Positions 22,353 to 32,710 of a DNA stretch of 64,000 nucleotides are shown in pieces. Made by a program: the position numbers and the translations under genes. The stretch comes from Poecilobothrus nobilitatus (lineage: Eukaryota > Arthropoda > Insecta > Diptera > Dolichopodidae). The notes below the pieces were generated by a model. That model made no database searches and was not told the DNA's origin. It was given only the letters and a program-made list of their open reading frames with translations. The stretch lies in the NCBI GenBank assembly GCA_947095535.1, contig OX352772.1, positions 221,469,617 through 221,533,616 of the forward strand. The letters run 5' to 3'. Numbering within the stretch: the first letter of the stretch is position 1; the number at the start of each line of letters is the position of its first letter.

Positions 22353-22681
22353 AAAAAACAAATACTAAGTCTGTAAATAAAATTTATTCTCGTAATATGA
22401 GATCTAGGTATAAAGAAAAAAAAACGTCTTAGTTTTTTTCATTTTTAAATTTTTTGTTACATTAAGTAATATGAGGTTTGAAGTACAGCTAATTAAAGTC
22501 ACACTTTCTGTGTTGAATTAAAATAATAAAAACAAGAAAAGGCAAAGTATTAAATTGTATAACAAACGAAATATTTCATATGGTGATATTTCATGATATT
22601 TCGTTTATGATATTTATTTTTAGATATTTATATCAAGCAATGGTTAATTATTTTAGTTATATTGAAAGAGGATTTATGACT

Positions 22682-22932
22682 AGCGTGTCTTAATAAATTC
22701 CGAGATCCAGAGACCGATTACAAACGATACTGCAGAACGAAGTGTCTCATAAATAATTATGAGACCGCAAAAATAGAGAGAGTTATGAAAGCAAATATAT
22801 TCCAAACGAAGATGGTTTACCAATAATATATCATATTGATAGAAGAGTCACCGACCAGAAGTTTATATATAATCCTGAAAATACAGATAGTCTTTTATTG
22901 AGATATAATACAGATATTACGTATATAGATTA
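22682..22932 (+). pseudogene. LINE-1 reverse transcriptase C-terminus, second part
   Basis: Starts with the second AGCG copy and reads ACLNKFRDPETDYKRYCRTK, then INNYETAKIERVMKANIFQT and, after a frame change, PIIYHIDRRVTDQKFIYNP and LLRYNTDITYID before a stop at about 22,930. Continues the frame cut at 8,843, proving the gypsy element landed inside LINE-1. Confidence 0.75.
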
Positions 22933-23385
22933 ATTATATTCAGAAAAACACAACTCAATATGCTGGTGGGGCGATTGAGGAATTGAAAGTATAAAAAAAT
23001 TAAATATTAAATTACATATATAATTTTTTTTAGATGTAAGTTAGTTGAGGGTGTAGGTTTTAGCATTTAAGATTAGTTTAATATTTTAGCAATTAGCAGA
23101 AGCTTTAAGTTTTTATAAAATAGAATTCCAAACTAATGAATATTTTTTACATTTTTTATTCAATATAAATGATATATATAAACAAAGATGAAAATAGAAA
23201 ACACACAAAAAAGAAAGATCCAACTTAATAAATTATAAATTATGTATATGTATTGTACTAAGACCTTCTTTATGAAGCAGTACTCAAAAATTAAAATAGA
23301 ATAAATTCATAGCTTAATATGATTATGTTAAATAAAAAGAAAAAAGAAGAAGAACAAATAAAGCACTATAAAAAAAAATTTATAA
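22933..23385 (+). other. LINE-1 3' untranslated tail
   Basis: Non-coding AT-rich sequence after the LINE-1 stop. Ends with an A-rich stretch holding AATAAA near 23,360 and an A run. Probably the retrotransposon 3' UTR and tail, by position. Confidence 0.45.
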
Positions 23386-23438
23386 AAATCAATAATGGAT
23401 ACTAGTAATTACAATGCCAATTAAGTAGGTAAAGATAA

Positions 23439-25036
23439 TTATACCCTTACGATAAGTATCGGGTATAATAAAATTACTCCTCCGTTTGTAACACCTCGAA
23501 ATAAGCGAGCTAGATATACCTTCAAATGTATGAATCGGATCAGAATAAAATTCTGAGTCGATTAAGCCATGTCCTTCCATCCGTCCGTCCATCAGCACGC
23601 TAACTCAAAAACTATGAGAGCTAGAATCTTGGAATTTACACAAAATATTCTGGGAGCAATTTGTAGATTCCCTATTTTTTTGGTTGAGTTCCGACCAAAA
23701 CTTCGGGTAGCTCCCGAACAACTAACTTTTATATCACCACAATTTTTTTGAAATAGAGTCATGAAATTTTAACTGCTATATATATCATAAAAATATTAAT
23801 TTTTTATTAATATGCATTTTTCTGTAGCTCCATCCGTTAAGGAGCTACAGCCCCCCAAAGTTCGAAAAATCTCTATATTTAAATTGTTATTACACAAGCT
23901 CTGTAAGGTATATCTTCAATCTGAAAATTCCGAACGATAGGTGCTATTATGAGCTTTACAAACATGTATATAATAATCATATACTTTTGCTATACCGAGT
24001 CTTAATTTACCGTTATGCGAAACTGAATTATTGCAAAATCCTTTAACCTTTCCATCTTTTAAACGGAAGTTGAAAATTGAAATTTTGACAGAAGTTAGAT
24101 CTTTCAAAATAAGTATGAGTCATTTCAGAAATTTTTTTTGTATCACTTCCCGTTTAGGGGTCAAGGGATCAAAAACTGAAAATTTCCTATTTTTAAACAC
24201 CTGTAACTTGAACAACTGTTAACATTTTTTTGAAGTAATACACAAAAATTAAAGCTTTAACATTATACTCTTATTTCTGTTAACAACTTTTTTAATAATA
24301 TCGGGTTACTTTATAATTGACGAAATGATTTTTTCAAATTTTCGAACACATTTCTTTAACGAATTTTTTCCATTTTGTTTTACTCGATAATTTGAAATTG
24401 TTGAGGATATAATGCGTAGTACAAAAAAATGTAAATAAATAAACAACATAACGGTTGCTTGAAGAATTTTTATTTATATGATATTGATATACATACATAC
24501 TTATATAATATCTTGTTTATTTACATATCATATATGTCATTGATGAATGAATAATAAGAGTATAGATGTCTATTATATAGCGCCGTATTTACATACATAT
24601 ATGTATTTTATTGTAATTATTTGAAATTATTCTATGAATGGAAATGTTTTTAAAGAAATATTGCAATTATGGCGATATACTTATAACAATATAAATATAC
24701 TATGTACGCATTAATATAATATAATATTTAAAATTATATTTACTATTTTGTAATTTAATATACATTTACCGCTTAGTATTAAATGGTACTATAGAATATT
24801 TGAAAAATTTTTGGATTGATAATCGTTATGTGGAGGGTTAGAATCTGTTTTTGAAGAATGTATAAATATATAGTTTGAATATACATATGTACAACCCATA
24901 GTTCTAGAAATTATAAAGTTCACTCAAATTATTTTAAAATACTAATATTATAAGCAGAGTGACAGGCTATGAATATACTAACGGGTCGTACGGTTATCTA
25001 AGAGTTGACAAAGACAACTGTATTCTTTCCCGTTTT
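23439..25036 (+). mobile_element. Helentron-like element B3
   Basis: Full-length family B copy: 5' palindrome ATACCCTTACGATAAGTATC followed by GGGTATAA, core with TTTGTAACACCTCGAAATAA, GTCC block about 23,576-23,592, and 3' hairpin AGTTG/CAACT with GTATTCTTTCCCGTTTT. Directly follows the LINE-1 tail. Non-coding. Confidence 0.7.
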
Positions 25037-25147
25037 AGTTTATGTTCAAATAAAACATTTTTTAAGTGCTGTCACTTTCGATAATGTTTTTGTACTTAGA
25101 AATTATACCTGTTTATTATGAGGATGAGGATTTATTATGATTTTTGT

Positions 25148-25199
25148 TAAGCCAGTGGCTTATTAACCAAGGGAGTGTGGGTTCAAATCCTGCACAGGA
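25148..25199 (+). repeat. tRNA-like SINE fragment
   Basis: An A-box-like TAAGCCAGTGG (25,148-25,158) and a perfect B box GGTTCAAATCC (25,180-25,190) are about 32 bp apart. The spacing and flanks do not make a full tRNA, so a fragment of a tRNA-derived SINE is more likely. It marks the broken left edge of Polinton B. Confidence 0.4.
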
Positions 25200-25234
25200 A
25201 GCAAGTTTTATTAATTGAAAACAAATCCCCCTTC

Positions 25235-25390
25235 AATCAAATGAAAGCATTTGGAAAAGTATATAATGATGTGACTTCAGTCTCATATGGCTATATATTA
25301 ATAGATCTTACTCAAGATGTTAACGATATATTTCGATTAAGAAGTGATATATTAGGAAAAGTTTGTGTGATTGTACGAGAGATCAATTAA
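25235..25390 (+). pseudogene. Polinton B packaging ATPase, C-terminal remnant
   Basis: Reads AFGKVYNDVTSVSYGYILID, then LTQDVNDIFRLRSDI, aligning with the ATPase C-terminus of Polinton A (YIVLDLTQDIKDLFRIRT). The Walker A/B part is gone, cut off next to the tRNA-like fragment. It opens the rightward gene run of Polinton B. Confidence 0.6.
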
Positions 25391-25503
25391 AACAATTTGG
25401 AGAGGAATAGGAAACGTTTAAAGACCAATCGTCATGTACTGCATCTATTAAAACACTGTCATATATTGAACCTATTAAAACACTTAAACACAGTGACCCT
25501 GAA

Positions 25504-25773
25504 GTAATAAAAACATTTTGCGAAATCTCTTTAAATATTTTAAAAGGTAATTGTAATCTCAGTAAAGAAGGTTGTTGCTTTTTCACTCAGATTAGAATTA
25601 CCATTTAAAATATTTTTTCGAATCAATTTCGAAAGTATAAAAAAGAATTAAGGTCACTTATTTGCCACAAATAATTTATAAATAGCAAAAGATGAATCAT
25701 TATTCAACGTGGTGGATTTTTACCTACACTTTTTGATGCAGTACTATCAGGGATATTCGAAAATTTTATATAA
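25504..25773 (+). pseudogene. Polinton B pX-like protein, broken
   Basis: Segments FCEISLNILKGNCNLS, KYKKELRSLIC and QRGGFLPTLFDAVLSGIF match the intact gene at 1,389-1,679 in order, but lie in different frames with stops between. Ends at TAA near 25,771. Same place in the gene order as in Polinton A. Confidence 0.6.
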
Positions 25774-26400
25774 TGAATAATACAAAATTTAATAAAATTA
25801 TAATTGTAAAACCAAAGATTTATGAGAAAATGAAGCAAAATGCGGACGTTGAACTCAATTAATAGGATAAAAATATGAAAAAATATTGTTAAATAAACAT
25901 CTCACGGATACCCAAAAATGGTATTTATACAGACAAAATCTATTTAAAATAAGAAACAGAAAACGAGAACTTCCTATAAGTAAAGAGGAGAAAGTAAAAA
26001 TTATGGACACAAAAGGTACTCAAACTTGTGCAAAACCAATGTATATAGATGCGGAAACTCAATCGCATTTTCCTGAATATAAGAATGTTGGACTATAAGT
26101 TGTTTCTGAAGAAGAAGAAGTATATGAAAAAGAAGCTGATTACGAAGTATTTGATGATGAAATTCAAGAAAATGTTTTAACAAAAGCATTGTCAGCTGCT
26201 TCAGCTGGAGAATGCCTTAGAAAAAGAAAATCAATTAGATATTAAAATTTATAAGTTTTTGAAACTGATACAGGAGACATTATAACTGTTCCTTTAGATA
26301 GCCCAAGCCCACCAACGAAAATAGAAAAAATTATAAATAGCAAAGAGTTGAATAATTCATGAAGACGTGTTTTAAGGTCAGCAGCAGGTAATACTTAAAC
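25774..26400 (+). pseudogene. Polinton B conserved gene of unknown function
   Basis: Starts MNNTKFNKIIIVKPKIYEKM at ~25,773. After stops it gives QKWYLYRQNLFKIRNRKREL and GTQTCAKPMYIDAETQ (25,910-26,095), then acidic sequence (EEEEVYEKEADYEVFDDEIQ) and FETDTGDIITVPLDSPSP to ~26,315. It is homologous over its length to the 689-1,389 gene. Several frameshifts. Function unknown. Confidence 0.55.
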
Positions 26401-26442
26401 AGAACTTAATTTTTCAATTCGTAAGAATAAATCCGCAAGCTC

Positions 26443-27285
26443 ATGGAAAACATACAAGTAAATGATGAATTTTATGTCACTTTATTCAGTGATTCATCTA
26501 TGAACTATTATCCAGAAAATTCAATGTCATCTTTTACAAATAAAATGAATAAATACATGTGTGATTAAAGGTGGAAAGGCGGTATTTCAGAAATGTATGT
26601 TAATAATTTCGTTCCAAATGTTTATGGTGAAGAATGGGAAAAAAGTACTCAAATATTTATCAAAAGTATGCAAAAAGATATGATAGGAGTTGGAACATCA
26701 TATATTCTATACATTGAAAAACAAATGATATGTGACTTGAAAGTTTTTCTACTACCAACAGTAATTCAAAATATACGCCACTTAATACGTTTACAAGAAA
26801 AGAAGTTGATTTGGGAAATTTTTAATTTTATAAACGATGAAGTTCATTATACACAATCAGCAAAAACTGAGGAGATGCCTAAAATTATAAGTTACACTAC
26901 AATATGTGTTACTAGGCTTAAAATAGATATAAAAATAAGAGCAAATTACTATTATATCCTGGAAGGACTTTTGGACAACATGCTCCAATCAAGTATCCTC
27001 GAAATTACAGATTTTAAAAAATATAAATCACGTGTAATACCAGCTTTCAAAACTTTTATAGATAGTGTACAATTGATTCCAATTAATAAACCAGATATAT
27101 TTTTTATATACACAGATATAATTGAACCGCCAAAAATAGGTGATAAAGAAGTAAGGTTTTTAAGATCTGTTAAGATAAAAAATGCTTTCACTAATACTGT
27201 AAAAGAATTCAGTAATATTCAAAATTGCAATGTGGAGAACTCATTTAACAACATTTCATTACTTTTATGTGATAAATATGGGTAA
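26443..27285 (+). pseudogene. Polinton B penton-like minor capsid protein
   Basis: ATG at 26,443; opening FYVTLFSDSSMNYYPENSMS matches the start at 657 in Polinton A. One in-frame TAA (26,566-26,568) interrupts an otherwise open 280-codon gene. The C-terminal half contains PDIFFIYTDIIEPPKIGDKE and VRFLRSVKI, the signature Y-x-D-I-I-E-P-x-x-x-G-D of the Polinton/adintovirus penton-like capsid protein. It would form the capsid vertices. Apart from the stop codon it is the best-preserved capsid gene in the window. I find no major capsid gene in either fragment. Confidence 0.65.
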
Positions 27286-27395
27286 ACAAAATAAGCTTTT
27301 CCAATAGTTTATTTTGTATCCATATTTTCAAAATCAAAATATATTTACAAATCTATAAATAGAATACTAAAACATGTATTTGAATATTCGACAAG

Positions 27396-27762
27396 ATGTC
27401 ATCGTCCTGTACACTTGTGGATGTGAAGTTTTTTTGTGATGATAAAAATACTTTATTTGTAAAAGATATTTGTTTAGTTGGAATTAAAGAACTTTGTAAA
27501 AAATTTGTAAAAGAGTTTACTTACAAATTTCCAACCACAGAAATTATTAATGAAAATTTTGAAATTACTTTTTCGGAACTGTACATAATGATAAAATTAA
27601 TAAAGAATTAAGACAAGTATTAGAAAAATTTGATGTTATTATAACAAATGAAAAAATAAAAAAGGAGTTTTTAATTAACTACATTAATGAAATAAGTAGA
27701 GTGTATGATTTGAATCAGTTGAGTCATGAACACTTTAGAAATAACTGTTGTTTTAAAATGTA
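27396..27762 (+). pseudogene. Polinton B gene of unknown function, His/Cys end
   Basis: ATG at 27,396; VDVKFFCDDKNTLFVKDICL then KEFTYKFPTT, a frameshift near 27,575, and INEISRVYDLNQLSHEHFRN followed by NCCF. The closing H..H...CC cluster suggests a possible metal site. The same type of short protein with a terminal His/Cys cluster accompanies the protease in many Polintons as I recall them; no function is established. Confidence 0.4.
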
Positions 27763-27784
27763 ACAAATATACAATCAAATATTT

Positions 27785-28214
27785 TGAGGGAGTTTTCGTT
27801 TTAGACAACTTTAGACAATTCCAAAAATAATAGAAAACCAACTTTTTTAATTGTAAACAATGACAAGATAAAACATCCGGGAAGACATTGGTTTGTCCAT
27901 TATTCCAAAGCATGGTTGCACAGAATATTTTGATTGGTACGGTGGAGTTCCAGATAAACCGGAAATTTTGAAATACTTGAAAAATCAGAGCATAGTTTTC
28001 CGGTAATAGGCACATACAGGGTATTCTTTCAGATGTATATGGGCAATACTGTTGCGTTTATGACTGGTATAGATGTTTTGGGTTAAGTAGGAAACCTTTT
28101 TTCAAAGAATTTCACAAAGATAATCATATAGAAAACGTCAATCTGATTACTAATATGTTTTACAACTTATTTGGAAATTTAAATTTTTCGCAATCTTGCG
28201 TACCAGCAATATAA
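27785..28214 (+). pseudogene. Polinton B adenain-like cysteine protease
   Basis: Pieces in three frames give the family's catalytic order: PTFLIVNN then HPGRHWFVHY (His, ~27,885), EYFDWYGGVP (acidic residue, ~27,930) and SDVYGQYCCVYDW (Gln and Cys, ~28,040), then KPFFKEFHKDNH and a stop at 28,212-28,214. This is the Ulp1/adenain-type maturation protease of Polintons. Frameshifts at about 27,920 and 28,010 show it is dead. Helentron B4 starts 9 bp after the stop. Confidence 0.65.
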
Positions 28215-28222
28215 TTAATATT

Positions 28223-29886
28223 AAACGAGGAAGAATACAGTTGCCTTTGTCAACTCTTAGATACCCGTACGAACCGTTAGTATATTCACAGCCTGTCACT
28301 CTGCTTACAATATTATTTTTTTAATATTTTAGTATTTTAAAATAATTTGGGTGAATTTTATAATTTCTAGAACTATGGATTGTACATATATTCAAACTAT
28401 ATGTTTATATTTATACATTCTTCAAAAGCAGATTCTAACCTTCCACCTAACGATTATCAATCCAAAAGTTTTCCAAATATGCTATAGTAGCATTTAATAC
28501 TAAGCGGTAAATGTATATTAAATTACAAAATAGTAAATATAATTTTAAATATTATATTATATTAATGCGTACATAGTATATTTATATTGTTATAAGTATA
28601 TCGCCATACATTGCAATATTTCTTTAAAAATATTTCCATTCATAGAATAATTTCTTATAAGTACAATAAAATACATATGTATATGTATGTAAATACGGGC
28701 CTATATAATATACATCTATACTCTTATCATTCATTCATCAATGAGATATACGATATATAAATAAACATGATATTATATAAGTATGTATGTATATCAATAT
28801 CATATAAATAAAAATTCTTCAAGCAACCGTTATGTTGTTTATTTATTTACATTTTTTTGTACTACGCATTATATCCTCAACAATTTCAAATTATTGAGTA
28901 AAACAAAATGGAAAAAATTCGTTAAAGAAATTTGTTAGAAAATTTGAAAAAATCAAGTAATACTTTCGTCAATTATAAAGTAATCCTATATTATTAAAAG
29001 GAGTTGTTAACAGAAATAAGAGTACAATGTTGAAGCTTTCATTTTTATGTATTACTTCAAAAAAATTTTAACAGGTGTTCAAGTTACAGGTGTTTAAAAA
29101 TAGAAAATTTTCAGTTTTTGACCCCATACAGCTCCTAAACGGGAGGTGATACAAAAAAAAAGACTCATACTTATTCTACTACTACTACTACTACTTCTGA
29201 AATGACTCATACTTATTTTCAAAGATCTAACTTCTGTCAAAATTTCAAGTTTCCAACTTAAACCGTTTAGAAGATAGAAGGGTTAAAGGATTTTGCAATA
29301 ATTCAGTTTCGCATAACGGTAAATTAAGACACCGTATAGCACAAGTATATATTTATTATATACATGTTTGTAAAGCTCATAATAGCATCTATCGTTTGGA
29401 ATTTTCAGATTGAAGATATTCCTTATAGAACTTGTGTTATAACAATTTAAATATAGAGATTTTTGGGGCTTTGGGAGACTGTAGCTCCTTAACGGGTAGG
29501 GCTACAGAAAAATTAATATTAACATAAAATTAATATTTTTATAATATCTACAGCAGTTAAAATTTCATGGCTCTATTTCAAAAAAATTGTGGAGATCTAA
29601 AAGTTAGTTGTTCGGCAGCAACCTGAAGTTTTGGTCGGAACTCAACCAAAAAAAATAAGTAACCTACAAATTGCTCATAGAATAGTTTGTGTAAATTTCA
29701 AGATTCTAGCTTTCTTAGTTTTGTAGTTAGCGTGCTGATGGACGGACGGATGGACATGGCTTAATCTACTCAGAATTTGATTCTGATCCGATCCATACCT
29801 TTGAAGGTATATCTAGCTCGCTTATTTCGATGTGTTACAAACGGAGGAGTAATTTTATTATACCCGATCCTATCGTACGGGTATAA
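28223..29886 (-). mobile_element. Helentron-like element B4
   Basis: Full-length family B copy in reverse. The 3' end is at 28,223 (AAACGAGGAAGAATACAGTT, hairpin) and the 5' palindrome at 29,859-29,886. A GTCC block lies near 29,740-29,756. A local CTA triplet run and a ~35-bp duplication occur at about 29,160-29,215. It separates the Polinton B protease from its integrase region. Confidence 0.7.
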
Positions 29887-30258
29887 AAAGACTTTAGTTA
29901 AAACGTAGTAATTGAAGATCGAAATTCGAACACAAATTTTATGTTCAGTTATACATATTTTCTTAACAAAAATCAGTCATTAAAAGTTCTTGTTGCTTTT
30001 GATACAGAATCTCTTGTAACAACTTGAATTTTTCATCGTATTGGAAAAAGCCAGCTACTTTAAAATGTCGTGATTGGTGTAAATTCTATCATTACTACTA
30101 GAAAATTCTATCTGTACTACTAGAAAATGAAATTATTTTAAATTATATTAGTCAAGAACAACAATAAATGAAAAAATTGTAAAATTTATTTAATTTGTTT
30201 TTATTATGAAATACTTATAGATACATATATTATACATTTATACAAATATTCTTATATA
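29887..30258. other. AT-rich spacer between Helentron B4 and the acidic frame
   Basis: No open frame of note and no recognised repeat, apart from a short duplicated phrase TACTACTAGAAAATTCTATC near 30,090-30,125. Confidence 0.5.
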
Positions 30259-30524
30259 TTATTTTAAATAAATAAGAATAATAAGGCTGAAATTATTTCT
30301 AAAACATTCTGCAAAATAGTCAAGATCTCCTTCTTTGTTATTTCTTTGCCAAATTTGTTGCTCCTCTGTATCTTCATCTAAGACTTGAAACGGTGGTATG
30401 AATTCTTCAGTTTCCATTAATTCCTCCTCATCTACAGTAGATGTAATTTCATCAAGTTGAATCTCATTTTGTATACTGACTATTGCAGTTCCCTCAGTAA
30501 ATGGAAATGTTGTTGAATCAAGTT
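30259..30524 (-). CDS. Unknown acidic reading-frame fragment
   Basis: An 88-codon open stretch on the minus strand that starts after a stop and has no early ATG. It is strongly acidic: TSTVDEEELMETEEFIPPFQ then VLDEDTEEQQIWQRNNKEGD. It lies head-to-head with integrase B, about 170 bp upstream of its ATG. It could be the tail of a Polinton gene or an acidic N-terminal piece of a transposase. No motif identifies it. Confidence 0.3.
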
Positions 30525-30632
30525 AAATTTTTTGTAAAGTACCTTAGCAAAATTGAATTAAAAATGATTTGCCAATAAAATTGAACCACGTTATATACTG
30601 TAGAACCCAGTCAAAATTAAAAGTTTTCAGAG

Positions 30633-30643
30633 TATATAAATAA
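30633..30643 (+). promoter_or_regulatory. TATA box upstream of integrase B
   Basis: TATATAAATAA, 50 bp before the ATG at 30,692. The equivalent gap before the plus-strand genes of Polinton A also has a TATA box. Inferred from motif and position. Confidence 0.35.
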
Positions 30644-30691
30644 AGAGATGTAAAATTTAATTTTTAAAACTAGTTAGATGGTGTAAAAATC

Positions 30692-31599
30692 ATGTCAAGA
30701 TCTCAAATAGTAAAAAATATACATAGACTAGCTAGAAAAAGGTATCTTAGAAGGAAAGTCAAGCAGAAAGGAGTGAATGATACCTGGCAAATTGATCTAG
30801 TGGAAATGATTCCTTATGGAAAATTCAACTAAGGTTTTAAATATTTGTTGACCGTTAGAGATATATTTTCTAAATATGATTATACCGAATCAATTAAAAC
30901 TAAAACCGTTAGTAATGTTTTAAAACCGTTATAGAAAATTAAAAAACGAGCTAAAAACTTACCTAAAAACCTTCATTCAGATCAAGGTAGAGAATTTTTC
31001 AATTCAATATTCCAAAATTTTCTTGTAATAATACCCTTCTTTACTACCCTTTATCACTATCATACTTACTCTGAAATAAAAGCATCTATTGTAGAACGCT
31101 TTAATCGAACTTTGAAAAATTTAATGTGGAAAATATTTAGTTTACAAGGTAGATACATTGCAATCTTTATTAAACACCTATAATTCCACTAAACATAGAA
31201 CAACTAAATTACCCCCTGAAAAAATTTCTAAGAAAAACGAAAAATTTATTATAAAAAATGTTTACATGTAATCTAGAATTTCTCTAAAAGCTAAATGTAA
31301 AGTTGGAGACTATGTTGGAATAAGTAAATACAAAAAAAACTTTTGAAAAAGGTTATCAACCGAATTGGTCTACGGAAATTTTTAAAATTATCAAAGTAAA
31401 CAATACCTATCCGATCACATATCAGCTGATTGATTATAAAAATTATTCAATATTGGGTGGATTTTATAAGGAGGAACTCACACCTGTTAAACACCCAAAC
31501 GTATATCTTGTCGAAAAAATTTAAAAAAAAAAACGCAATAAAGTTTTTATTGAATGGTTGGGGTTTGAAGAAAAACATAATTCAGCAAATATTGTTTAA
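30692..31599 (+). pseudogene. Polinton B integrase with chromodomain
   Basis: ATG at 30,692; opening MSRSQIVKNIHRLARKRYLR parallels integrase A. The DDE residues are seen in NDTWQIDLVEM, LHSDQGREFF and ASIVERFNRTLK, with a stop (TAA at about 30,831) and a frameshift between them. After ~31,150 several frames are needed. The end is a chromodomain-like VYLVEKI and FIEWLGFEEKHNSANIV with TAA at 31,597-31,599. It integrates the Polinton in active relatives. Confidence 0.75.
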
Positions 31600-31604
31600 T
31601 ATCT

Positions 31605-31685
31605 GTAAAATAAAAATCTAATAATAAAATAAAATTTAATATCTGAAAAATAAAATAAAATTTAACATCTGAAAAATAAAATAAA
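31605..31685. repeat. ~27-bp tandem repeat, three copies
   Basis: The unit AAAATAAAATTTAATATCTG (plus AAAAAT) is repeated three times with minor changes right after the integrase B stop, ending at ATAAAACCCTAACATCC. It could be part of a Polinton end. Confidence 0.6.
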
Positions 31686-31689
31686 ACCC

Positions 31690-32180
31690 TAACATCCAAC
31701 ACGTACACCTTGTCAAATTCCTGTGCCATCCTGCTTGTTTCAAATTAAAGTAATATTTTTATAAAATCCCGATGTATTTATATACAAATTTCGAGTAATG
31801 TTAAAACAAAATAAAAACTTTACAACTAGTTACATTCTTGCAAATATTTTCTTAGTGAAAAGGGTAAAATCTATCAAAAATGTCAGTTGATGACAATGTC
31901 GTTAATATTTTCCAAGCAGAAAAGGGATAAGTTATTAAATTTCCGTTTGATTACAATGTTCTTGTTTTCTATTTACAATACGTATAAGATGAGAATCTAA
32001 TTATTAAAGAAATATAATTTATTATAGTGTCATTTGATTACAATTTATATCTTTAAGATAAGTTTTAAATTAAATTCTAGTTCGGTACAAATTAAGAAAA
32101 AATCAAAATTAAATTAAATCAACATGATTTTTTACCTATTTGCAACTAAATTAGTAATTATTGATTAAAAAAATATAAAT
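31690..32180. other. AT-rich non-coding spacer
   Basis: No gene, RNA or repeat recognised; short A/T runs only. Confidence 0.5.
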
Positions 32181-32710
32181 TGGCTGCCTGGGAAGTTTTT
32201 TGGAGAATATTACCAAAAGGTAGCAATTTGAATTTAAGGAGTAAAATAAAACTAAAATTTGAATTGAATTTTCAAAAGAAAAAATAAAAAGGTGTTTATC
32301 ATTTTGTTTTGAATTTCAAAATTTATTTTTAATATTTTTATTATTTTTTTTTATATTATAAGGCAAAAATAGTTCTATGACAATATAATAGTTAATAACA
32401 ATATAAATTAAAAAATTCAACATAAACAGAAAATTAAATAATATAAAATTTGTGAAAAATTCCCTCATTCATATAAAAACCCTCATTCCATATAAAAATA
32501 AAAAAATTAAAAAATAAAATTATATTCTTTTAGAACTAAATCATATAGTTTTTATCCTAAATACGCAAAATTAAAAAAAAAATGTCTAACAATTCACTTT
32601 ATTGCACAAAAAACAAAAAAATTATAAAATAAGATTATATACTTTTAGAAAGTAAATCATATGCTTTTTATCCTACACGCTTAATCCTAAAACTTAATTC
32701 TAAATATTTT

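Larger units (their letters stand above)
8844..22681 (-). mobile_element. Errantivirus-type Ty3/gypsy retrotransposon, full length, nested insertions
   Basis: A complete minus-strand element flanked by AGCG at 8,840-8,843 and 22,682-22,685. The two LTRs share ends (AGT at the 5' end, ...CAAAAGT at the 3' end). A PBS follows the 5' LTR at 18,137-18,121 and a polypurine tract precedes the 3' LTR at 10,686-10,676. Gene order from right to left is gag, protease, RT, RNase H, integrase, env. The layout and tRNA-Ser PBS match the 17.6/297 group of insect endogenous errantiviruses. Removing the Helentron-like insertions leaves about 7.3-7.4 kb, the size expected for that group. All genes carry stops or frameshifts. 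Confidence 0.85.
18137..22681 (-). repeat. 5' LTR of the gypsy element with two nested insertions
   Basis: LTR blocks are 18,137-18,392, 20,953-21,045 and 22,353-22,681, all matching the left LTR. Between them lie the A'-B' composite and Helentron C. The native remainder is about 680 bp, shorter than the left LTR because ~110 bp is missing at the A'-B' site. Confidence 0.8.
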
